This document shows positions 6,707-13,518 of a DNA stretch of 16,367 nucleotides, piece after piece. Below the pieces are notes generated by a model. The model saw only the letters and a list, made by a program, of their open reading frames with translations. It was not told where the DNA came from and did no database searches. Numbering within the stretch: the first letter of the stretch is position 1; every line of letters starts with the position of its first letter. The stretch comes from JAKQIM01 sp964633225 (lineage in GTDB: Bacteria; Chloroflexota; Anaerolineae; Anaerolineales; UBA4823). Location: assembly GCA_964633225.1 (NCBI GenBank), contig CAZWFQ010000071.1, positions 1-16,367 of the forward strand, written 5' to 3'. The position numbers and the translations under genes are program-made.

Positions 6707-6710
6707 GAAC

Positions 6711-7001
6711 TTAGAAGATGGGAACGGTTTCCAGGCCAGCAAGAACGGTTTTGCCGTTTTGCTCTACCAGGTGCAAGGCCGGGCCAGCTTCGAAGGTGCC
6801 GCCCAGGTAGGGCTTGCGATCTCCGGCGGCATAGTTTTTCCCAGCCTTTATTTTTTCGATCAACGCCTGGCGCTCGATCAAGACGCGGTCTGAAAAGACT
6901 ATGCCCCGCTTCTCGTAAGCCCGCACCCACTGCACCTGGCCATCGGGGGCATAATGTACTGCTTCAACAATGCCGTCGATTTTTTGTTTTGCCATGCTCA
7001 T
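6711..7001 (-). CDS. Hypothetical 96-residue protein, directly downstream of tRNA-Pro
   Basis: This is a small soluble protein without signal peptide or membrane segment. The sequence (for example IDGIVEAVHYAPDGQVQWVRAYEKRG cut short here, then RVLIERQALIEKIKAGKNYAAGDR and a beta-rich C-terminus ending ETVPIF) suggests a compact beta-alpha-beta fold. I recall similar short hypotheticals in Chloroflexota but cannot assign a function. It is a real gene: codon composition matches its neighbours, the stop is followed after 4 nt by a very strong terminator, and the start is preceded by AGGG (7008-7005). Two ATGs are possible. 7001 has only 3 nt to AGGG. 6995 has 9 nt and may be the true start, removing Met-Ser. 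The start lies 11 nt from the tRNA 3' end, so the two are probably co-transcribed. Confidence 0.8.
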   Translation of the reverse strand: MSMAKQKIDGIVEAVHYAPDGQVQWVRAYEKRGIVFSDRVLIERQALIEKIKAGKNYAAGDRKPYLGGTFEAGPALHLVEQNGKTVLAGLETVPIF

Positions 7002-7012
7002 GTTCCCTAAAG

Positions 7013-7086
7013 TCGGGGCGGGCGGACTCGAACCGCCGACCCCCGCGTCCCAAACGCGGTGCGCTGCCGAACTGCGCTACACCCCG
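7013..7086 (-). tRNA. trnP: tRNA-Pro (anticodon UGG)
   Basis: This 74-nt cloverleaf is complete on the minus strand. The acceptor stem CGGGGTG/CGCCCCG has one G-U pair and discriminator A. The D stem is GCGC/GCGC with an AGTTCGGCA loop. The anticodon stem CCGCG/CGCGG has loop TTTGGGA, giving anticodon TGG (proline). The variable loop has 5 nt, and the T arm is GGCGG-TTCGAGT-CCGCC. The 3' CCA is not encoded (CTT follows), so it must be added by CCA-adding enzyme. It decodes CCN proline codons through U34. No terminator separates it from the downstream small gene. Confidence 0.97.
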
Positions 7087-7094
7087 GCGGGGTG

Positions 7095-7124
7095 AGTATA
7101 CTTCGAAGAAGGGCGAATCGTCAA
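7095..7124 (-). promoter_or_regulatory. Sigma70-type promoter of tRNA-Pro and the small downstream gene
   Basis: TTGACG (7124-7119) and TATACT (7100-7095), read on the minus strand, are separated by 18 bp, each matching 5/6 of consensus. Transcription would start within a base or two of the tRNA 5' end at 7086. The -35 box touches the foot of the hairpin that ends the solute-binding protein gene. Confidence 0.75.
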
Positions 7125-7161
7125 GGTAATGACGCAACCATCATACGATTGCGCCATTACC
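7125..7161 (-). terminator. Hairpin overlapping the stop codon of the solute-binding protein gene
   Basis: Read on the minus strand, GGTAATGGCGCAA (7161-7149) pairs with TTGCGTCATTACC (7137-7125) over 13 bp with one G-U, enclosing an 11-nt loop. The TAA stop (7159-7157) is inside the stem. Only TT follows, directly merging into the tRNA promoter's -35 box, so it may act as a weak terminator or a 3'-end stabiliser. Confidence 0.55.
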
Positions 7162-8707
7162 TGATCTGGCTGTGGATCTCTTCTGCCAGTATTTCCATGA
7201 CCTGCATCAGGTCGGGAATCTGGGCGGCGGTGAATGTGGGGGTCAAGAGCTGTTTGAGGGCATCTCCTACCATGCTGCGTGCCACACCCCAAGAAGCATA
7301 CGCTGGCTGGGTCTGCGCATAAGGCAGCAGGGATAGGGCGGTGGCCCACTGTGGGTTGGCCTTCAGCTCATCTTCCAGCAGAGGCAGGGTTGATGGGCGC
7401 ACCGGGGCATAGCCGCTGGCACTGGTCCAATAGGCCTGGGCAGAAGGAGATACCAGCCACTCCACCAGCAGCCAGGAGGCCAACTGGCGCTCAGGGGTAG
7501 AGCGGGTGATGGAGAGCGACAGGTTGCTGGCATCCACCACTGGGCTGCCATCGCCATTGGTGCCCCCGCCGTTGCCCGGGAAGGGCAGAACGGTCCAGCG
7601 ATCACGGTTCGAGGCGGCTTGCATGGCCGCGCCCTGTGCAGGCAGCTCAGACAGGCCCGCGGCATAGAAGAGCGCCCGGCGAGCGGCAAACTCAGCGCTG
7701 GGGGTCAGGTCACGGCCCAGCCAGGCGCAACTGCTGTTTTGCAGGCCTTTTAAGAACCCCAGGGCATGCTCGACCTCAGGGTTATTGAATTGGTAGCCTG
7801 TACCACCTGGCTGGGTGATCTGCCCGCCGTAAGCCCCAATCCAACCCAGCAGCAGGCCGGGCGGCGGGTCGGCGGCCTGGTCATCCAGGCTGCCAGAGTC
7901 GGTGATCATCCATCCGCCCACTTCGTTCCCCGAAGCGGCACAGGCCTGCAGGCGCAGGTCGAAGGGCGTGGCGGGGGGCTCGTCGTAGCCCAGTTCTGTG
8001 GCCCAGGTCTGGTTGTAAACGATGAAGAACAGCGAATGGTAGAAGGGCAGCCCCAGACGTTTGATGGCTGCCCCCTGGCTGGTCAGCGTGACGGTGAGCG
8101 TATCTTGCTCCCAGAACTGCGGGTAAAAATCTTCCAGTTCTTCTGCGCTGAAGCCCCAGGCTGGATCGTAAAGATAGGCGTTCAAGTCCACCAGGGTTTG
8201 GCCGTTAATATCTAGCTGCCGGGCCTGGTATGGGTAAGCCACCAACAGGTCGGGCAGGGTGCCGCCTTGTTCCGCCGCCCAGATCGCATCTTGCAGGGCA
8301 TCCATGCCGCCAAAGGCCTGTGCGTCCACGCGCACGGCATGCGGGTTGCTGCGGTTGAACTGGTTGATCAACTGCTGGATGGCCTCGCCTTCTGCACCGG
8401 CCCAGGGGTGCCAGAAGGTGATGACCTGGCCCGCAAGATCCTCAGGGGTGATGCTGATGGCGGGATGATGGGTAGGAGATGGCTGGGGGCGGGTGGGCGC
8501 CGGGGTGGCGGTGGCAGGAGCACTGCCAGGACGGGTGGTGCGGGTCAGGACAGGGGTGGCTGGGCTGCTGCTTGCGCTGCCAGCCGGGGTGGTAGCGGTG
8601 GGTTGGGGATTGGGAAGGCTGCTGCCGTCACACCCGGCTGCACCGAGCAGTAAGCTTAACCCTAGAAGCATCCGCAAAATTGCGGTAAGATAAACTTTTG
8701 TGCGCAT
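7157..8707 (-). CDS. Extracellular solute-binding lipoprotein, ABC transporter family 1
   Basis: This 516-residue protein resembles sugar-type (family 1) periplasmic binding proteins of ABC importers. Residues 1-26 are a lipoprotein signal peptide with basic N-terminus, hydrophobic core and cleavage before Cys26 (AAGC). Residues about 27-80 are a Thr/Pro/Ser/Ala-rich tether. The binding fold follows: VITFWHPWAGAEGEAIQQL opens lobe 1, then FNRSNPHAVRV, LPDLLVAYPYQ and LPFYHSLFFIVYNQTW, the last typical of oligosaccharide-binding members. The C-terminus contains ASWLLVEWLVSPSAQAYW and SGYAPVRPS. It would capture a carbohydrate or similar ligand at the cell surface. No permease or ATPase gene lies in the window, so its partner is unknown. 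Start ATG 8707 lacks a Shine-Dalgarno but sits 9 nt after a perfect TATAAT, suggesting a near-leaderless message. Confidence 0.87.
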   Translation of the reverse strand: MRTKVYLTAILRMLLGLSLLLGAAGCDGSSLPNPQPTATTPAGSASSSPATPVLTRTTRPGSAPATATPAPTRPQPSPTHHPAISITPEDLAGQVITFWHPWAGAEGEAIQQLINQFNRSNPHAVRVDAQAFGGMDALQDAIWAAEQGGTLPDLLVAYPYQARQLDINGQTLVDLNAYLYDPAWGFSAEELEDFYPQFWEQDTLTVTLTSQGAAIKRLGLPFYHSLFFIVYNQTWATELGYDEPPATPFDLRLQACAASGNEVGGWMITDSGSLDDQAADPPPGLLLGWIGAYGGQITQPGGTGYQFNNPEVEHALGFLKGLQNSSCAWLGRDLTPSAEFAARRALFYAAGLSELPAQGAAMQAASNRDRWTVLPFPGNGGGTNGDGSPVVDASNLSLSITRSTPERQLASWLLVEWLVSPSAQAYWTSASGYAPVRPSTLPLLEDELKANPQWATALSLLPYAQTQPAYASWGVARSMVGDALKQLLTPTFTAAQIPDLMQVMEILAEEIHSQIR

Positions 8708-8716
8708 CGTGCAGAG

Positions 8717-8744
8717 ATTATATCTGATTTTTGGATGCGGTCAA
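8717..8744 (-). promoter_or_regulatory. Sigma70-type promoter of the solute-binding protein gene
   Basis: TTGACC (8744-8739) and a perfect TATAAT (8722-8717) are separated by 16 bp on the minus strand. The expected start near 8710 leaves about 3 nt before the ATG at 8707. It occupies the divergent intergenic region shared with the phosphodiesterase gene. Confidence 0.75.
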
Positions 8745-8782
8745 ACACTGAAGAATTCTGTTCTTTTTACAAAAGGTTACCC

Positions 8783-10063
8783 ATGGACATCACTGCTCAA
8801 GCATTATCTCGTTTAACCAATACACGCCGCCTGCCTGGGCTGGACCTGGGCGATGGCTTTTTACTGCCCGATTACCAGGGCGGCTCGATCCTGAACCTGC
8901 CCTCCAGCTTCTGCCATTGGTTGGGCATCCCGGGCCTGGGTGCGGCCCCGCTGCGCGATGAACTGCTCACCCCCTTCCAGGATATACAGCGCGTCATCCT
9001 GGTGCTGGTAGATGCCCTGGCCCTGCACCGCCTGCAGCGCTGGATGGCAGATGGCTGTGCCCCCGTGTGGAAGCGGCTGGCGGATGCGGGCATGCTGGCC
9101 CCCCTGACTTCGATTGTGCCCAGCACCACCTCAGCCGCCCTCACCAGCCTGTGGACGGGGCGCAGCCCGGCCGAACATGGCATTGCGGGGTATGAGCTGT
9201 GGCTGAAGGAGTACGGCATGGTGGCCAATATGATCCTGCACGCGCCGATCAGCTTCCGCAACGATACTGGCAGCCTGGGCAAGGCTGGTTTCCGGCCTGA
9301 GGCTTACCTGCGACCGCCCACCTTGGGCGTGCACCTTGCCGCTCACGGCGTGCGCTCTTATGCTTTGCAGCATCACAGCATCATCAAGTCGGGGCTTTCG
9401 CAGATGTTCTTCCAGGGCGTGGATGTGCGCGGCTTCAACAGCTACGCCGACCTGTGGATCAACCTGCGCCACCTGGTGGAAAAACGCCCCGGCGAGCGCC
9501 AGTACATCTGGGTCTATACCGGCGAGGTGGACCACTTCGGGCACTTTTATGGTCCGGACGATGAGCGCACTGCGGCCGAGTTCGCCCATTTCAGCGCTTC
9601 CTTCGAACAGCTTTTCTTCAACCGTCTTTCTCCAGAAGCCCGCCGCGGCACCTTGCTGGTGCTCACAGCCGATCATGGGCAGGTGGTCACCACCCCCGAC
9701 CTGAAATACAACCTGCGCAGCCACCCTGAGCTGGCGGCGCGCTTGCACATTATGCCCACCGGCGAAAACCGCCTGGTGTACTACTTCCACCGCCCCGGGC
9801 AGGGTGCGGCCTTGAGAGAGTATATGGAGCAGGCCTGGCCCGGGGAGTTCGCTTACCTGGACCCGGCCCAGGCCGTGCAAGGGGGGCTGTTTGGGCCTGG
9901 TGAGCCGCACCCGCACCTGTTGGACCGCCTGGGTGACCTGGCCGCGGCGGCGCGCGGCGGGGCTTACCTGTGGTGGGCAGATAAAGATGACCTGCTGCTT
10001 GGCAGGCACGGCGGGCTGACCCCAGAAGAGATGCTGGTGCCCTTCCTGGCGGCCCAAATGTAG
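8783..10063 (+). CDS. Alkaline phosphatase superfamily protein (type I phosphodiesterase/PglZ-like)
   Basis: This 426-residue metalloenzyme has the alkaline-phosphatase/nucleotide pyrophosphatase fold. Ligands and nucleophile appear in order: Asp77 in VILVLVDALA, the PSTTSAALTSLWTG block with Thr116 as likely nucleophile, Asp250 and His254 in EVDHFGH, Asp297-His298 in TADHGQ, and His409 in GRHGGLTPEEML. The metal set is complete, so it should hydrolyse a phosphate mono- or diester; the substrate is not deducible. No signal peptide is visible, so it is probably cytoplasmic. The C-terminal GRHGG..EEMLVPF segment is shared with PglZ-type proteins. ATG 8783 is chosen with AAAAGG (8771-8776) 6 nt upstream. 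The longer frame from ATG 8735 would start inside the opposite promoter. It is divergently transcribed from the solute-binding protein gene and followed by hairpins. Confidence 0.88.
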   Translation: MDITAQALSRLTNTRRLPGLDLGDGFLLPDYQGGSILNLPSSFCHWLGIPGLGAAPLRDELLTPFQDIQRVILVLVDALALHRLQRWMADGCAPVWKRLADAGMLAPLTSIVPSTTSAALTSLWTGRSPAEHGIAGYELWLKEYGMVANMILHAPISFRNDTGSLGKAGFRPEAYLRPPTLGVHLAAHGVRSYALQHHSIIKSGLSQMFFQGVDVRGFNSYADLWINLRHLVEKRPGERQYIWVYTGEVDHFGHFYGPDDERTAAEFAHFSASFEQLFFNRLSPEARRGTLLVLTADHGQVVTTPDLKYNLRSHPELAARLHIMPTGENRLVYYFHRPGQGAALREYMEQAWPGEFAYLDPAQAVQGGLFGPGEPHPHLLDRLGDLAAAARGGAYLWWADKDDLLLGRHGGLTPEEMLVPFLAAQM

Positions 10064-10064
10064 C

Positions 10065-10110
10065 CCTTTTTGGCAAAAGGCCTCACAAATCTGTGAGGTG
10101 TGAACTTTTT
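10065..10110 (+). terminator. Tandem hairpins and T-tract after the phosphodiesterase gene
   Basis: CCTTTT 10065-10070 pairs with AAAAGG 10075-10080, followed immediately by CCTCACA 10081-10087 pairing with TGTGAGG 10092-10098 (4-nt loop). TTTTT lies at 10106-10110, 7 nt after the second stem. This is probably the transcription end of the phosphodiesterase gene; the T-tract offset makes efficiency uncertain. Confidence 0.6.
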
Positions 10111-10119
10111 AATTTACTG

Positions 10120-10125
10120 TATTAT
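10120..10125 (+). promoter_or_regulatory. Possible -10 box upstream of the surface-protein gene
   Basis: TATTAT at 10120-10125 matches 5/6 of a -10 box in an AT-rich stretch (10105-10200), but no convincing -35 lies 15-18 bp upstream. A second candidate, TATATT near 10159, also lacks a good -35. The leader to ATG 10255 would be about 120 nt. This is a weak call. Confidence 0.25.
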
Positions 10126-10254
10126 AGAAGGGAAGTTAGGGTACAAGACGATTAAGTGTATATTTAGATGAGGATTATCTTTTTAGGGGAAGATATGTTT
10201 TGGGTTTGAAAAGGTGTGGCAAAGTGTTTCGCCAGGTTGTGTAAAGGGAAGACG

Positions 10255-13200
10255 ATGAACACTTCCAACATCTCTACTGCTAATTGGCGCTGGTGCGTGG
10301 CCCTGCCGTTGTTGATNNNNNNNNNNNNNNNNNNNNNNNNNNNNNNNNNNNNNNNNNNNNNNNNNNNNNNNNNNNNNNNNNNNNNNNNNNNNNNNNNNNN
10401 NNNNNNNNNNNNNNNNCGTTACATCGGCGACCTGGCGCCTGGGGAGTGCGTGGTGCAGTACTGGCACTTCACGTATCCCCAGTGCAGCAATACCGGCCCG
10501 GGTTGGGCTGCCAACCCGCCGCCTTGCGAAAGCCCCAGCCTGCCGGTGTGGGGCAGCGCCGGTGACACTGGCGATGACCTGTGGCTGAGCTTTGACGTGT
10601 GGGCCAAAGATGGCAGTGGGGCAAACTGGAATGATGATGACCAAACGGTGACCCTGCGCGCTGAGAGCGCAGCCATCACCAGCCAGGTCAAACCCAATCC
10701 CGGCGGCCTTTGGTTCAACACCACCAATCCCCCCGTCTACCCCGGTGAGACCATCACCACCAACGGCATTGGGTACACCTTGGGCGCCGTCACCCTGGGC
10801 TTTGACGAAGACGGCGACTACATCCCCGACCTAAACGCCTGGCTGCAGCCGGTGGGTGACCCCAGTTTTGACCCCTCCTGTTTTCGCCTGCTGCATACCA
10901 GCGGCGTGCTGACGGTGACGCGCAGCAGTGGTCCCGCTATGATCATTCCCTTTGAAGATGCCCTGTATTTCGCGGACCTGCCGCCTGATAACACCAACGT
11001 CACCGGCAAGGTCTCTTACACCTTCCTGGCGCTGGACGGCCCCTGCACGGCTGCCCTCTCTCCTTACCAGGCCTCGGCCTCGGGCTATGACCGCGAAAGT
11101 TTCAATGCTGATTATGGCACCGCCATCCAGCCGCTGCAAAGTGAAGCGCCGGTGGTGACCCTGGCGAAATCCTCTGCTCCTGAGACCATCCCGGCGGCAG
11201 GTGGAACCTTAACCTACCATATCCCATTTACCAATACCGTTTCGCAGGCGGCAGGTTTGCCGTCCAATGGCCTGCCTCTGGTGATCCAGGATACGGTGCC
11301 AGATGGCTTGACCTACCTCGGCGGCTCGGCGGCAGCCCAAAGCTTGCTCACCTTCACGCCCAATAACGGGCTTTCGATCCGTTATTCGACCGACAGCGGC
11401 CTCACCTGGTCTGCCACCGACCCCGGTGACCGCCTGAGCACCTGGCCTGCCGGCAAGGTCATGCTGCAGTGGTGGCTGAACGACCCCCTACCGGCTGATC
11501 ACAGCGGCTCGTTTGTCGGTTACCAGGCCGCGGTGGGTGGGGCGTTTGCAAGCCCCTTGATTGAAAATTGCGCCCAGGCCAGTTTTGGGGCTAATGTGCC
11601 GTTTGCAGAGCTTTGCACTGATACCGTGGTGCAAGGGACAGCCTCCATTGGCGACCGGGTTTGGCTGGATCAAAATGGCGATACCTTGCAGGCTGGTGAG
11701 GACGGCATTACCGGCATTACCGTGCGGCTGTATTGGGACCGCAACGGCGATGAGAAGCTGGATGGCGGCGATAAGCTGGTCGCAACAGCAGAGACATCAG
11801 GCACCGGCGCTGCCAACTATGATTTCACCGCCTTGCCAGCAGCAGACTACATCGTCCAGGTAGACAGCAGCGATGCACACTTGTTCGGCAACACCGCCCC
11901 CACCACCGCTGAAACCCATGCGGTGGCCCTGGCTGTTGGGCAGGATTACAATGGCGCCGATTTTGGCTTTGCCCCCGCCCTGCAACTTCAAAAGCAGCTT
12001 GAGACCTATGACCCGGCTGTGATTGGCGAAACCGTCTCATTTCGCATTGACCTGGTCAACGCCCTGCCTGGCGATAGCAGTGCCGTGGGCTACTGCGTGT
12101 ACTACGTCTGGCCTTCTACAGCGGCTACGGGCGGCGGATCGAACGATTCGTTTGCCAACCCCAATAATGCCCTGGGCGCGCCCAATTACACCTATGCCAA
12201 CGCCGATTTCTCAGGTGCGGCCAATCGCTGGATGAGCGGCTCGGCCTTTGCCTCTGGCGGGCGCAGCAGCGGCATCACCAAAGTGGAAGGCGTATATAAC
12301 TTCTACTTGAACGATTACCTGGAGGACGATTACCTGACGGTTTCGATGAGCGGCGGGGCCGCCACATGGTCTCATCCTTTTTCTACCGGTGAGATGAACC
12401 GGCAGGCGGCAGGTGAAGATGCCAGGGGCTACCTGACCAGTGAGATCGCCGGCACCTATGCCCCGGGCGGGTCTTGGGATTGGAACGATTTCAACGTTCC
12501 GGGATTGACCCTGCAGGTGGATTTAGAAAAAAACACGAATGGCGAGGCCACTTCTATCTACCTGGATGCCTTCGGTTTCCGCGTCACCACCGACGACCCT
12601 TCTTGCACCAGCATCAACAGCACCATCAGCCCACTGCCCTTGGATGATAGCTTTGATCCCACCCGCTTGCAGTTCCTGGCTGCCGACCCGCCGCCCTCCA
12701 GCACCGGCAGCGGCAGTCTGCACTGGGATAACCTGGGCCCCTTGAATGCCGGCGGTACGCGCACGGTGACGGTCCATTTCACCGCCCTGGCCGCGGCCAC
12801 CGATACCCCCAACACCGCCGCCGCCCACGAAGCCAGGTTCTTGAACGGCAACGACACCAATGATGCATCTGCCACTACCAGCCTGGATATCACTGCCTCT
12901 GGCTCGATCTCTGGGCGCGTCTTTGCCAATACCACCACCGCTGGCGGCTGGGTCACCGGCACCGGCCACGGCAGCGGCGATACCTTCTTCCCCGGCACCA
13001 GTGTACAACTGTGGGGTTGTTTCAGCACCGCCACGGGGCGCATCCTCACCGATGCCACCAACGGCGGCGATAACAAGCCCTGTACCGACGACGCCAACGG
13101 CGGCGAGTGGCTGATGATCCGCACGGCGGCGACGGACGATAACGGCGCCTACAGTTTCACCGGCCTGCGCGATGGCTTCTATAACGTCATCGTCGATACA

Positions 13201-13418
13201 AGCACCCTGCCGCCGGGCTTTACCAACAGCGTGGAAACGGATGAAGATGGCACGGGCAGCGGCAGTACCGGCGGTGACAGTTATTGGAATACGGTGAACG
13301 CCAACTTGGGCGGTTTCAATGCCATTGAGAATGGCGCCAGCGGCGAGCATATCGGCGTGGTCAGCTTTGGCTATGTAGATGGCGGCGCTACCGCCAACCA
13401 GGGCGCGGTCATTGGCTA
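10255..13418 (+). CDS. Large secreted SdrD-B/DUF11 surface protein, N-terminal portion (contains a gap)
   Basis: This is the start of a very large exported protein. ATG 10255 has AAGGGA (10244-10249) 5 nt upstream; the longer GTG 10216 frame lacks one. The first 20 residues show a signal-peptide start (NWRWCVALPLL) cut by a 100-N gap (10317-10416). After it come a unique N-terminal region (to about 11150, with FDEDGDYIPDLNAWLQPVGDP and FEDALYFADLPPDN), a DUF11-like domain (about 11150-11640, QDTVPDGLTYLGG), an SdrD-B unit (about 11641-11975), a second DUF11-like domain split by an insert (about 11976-12885), and a further SdrD-B unit (from about 12890). It stops at the second gap. Such proteins are extracellular structural or adhesive modules. 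It is probably one gene with the 13519-16276 segment, and its product is Asp/Asn/Gly-rich, as expected for calcium-stabilised surface proteins. Confidence 0.85.
10317..10416. other. Assembly gap, 100 N
   Basis: This run of exactly 100 N is the usual placeholder for a gap of unknown size. It interrupts the surface-protein gene inside the signal peptide core. If one gene continues through, the true gap length must be 1 modulo 3, which 100 happens to satisfy. Confidence 0.98.
12061..12620 (+). other. Domain of about 185 residues inserted within a DUF11-like domain
   Basis: The DUF11-like domain beginning LQKQLETYDPAVIGETVSFR breaks off after DLVNALPGD and resumes at STISPLPLDDSFDPTRLQFL. Between them lies a different module containing FANPNNALGAPNYTYANADF, an SGITKVEGVYNFYLNDYLEDDYLTV-like stretch cut short here, and a C-terminal TSIYLDAFGF. 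The N-A-L-G-A-P-type opening resembles a common extracellular carbohydrate/discoidin-like module. Boundaries are approximate. Confidence 0.5.
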
Positions 13419-13518
13419 NNNNNNNNNNNNNNNNNNNNNNNNNNNNNNNNNNNNNNNNNNNNNNNNNNNNNNNNNNNNNNNNNNNNNNNNNNNNNNNNNN
13501 NNNNNNNNNNNNNNNNNN
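13419..13518. other. Assembly gap, 100 N
   Basis: This second run of exactly 100 N lies between SdrD-B units. The reading frames on the two sides differ. For one continuous gene the true length must be divisible by 3, so the real gap is not 100. The text before it (GAVIGY) looks like the opening of a unit and the text after it (DAGDFGYYG) like the end of one. Most of one unit, about 85-100 residues or more, is therefore probably missing. Confidence 0.98.

Noticed and set aside
8735..8782. Upstream ATG extending the phosphodiesterase by 16 residues
   Set aside because: It lies inside the opposite-strand promoter and has no ribosome site, while ATG 8783 has AAAAGG 6 nt upstream.
9131..10057. 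Minus-strand open frame of 308 codons opposite the phosphodiesterase gene
   Set aside because: It is a GC-rich shadow of a gene whose catalytic motifs are intact on the plus strand.
10216..10254. GTG start extending the surface protein by 13 residues
   Set aside because: No ribosome site; ATG 10255 has AAGGGA at good spacing and begins a normal signal peptide.
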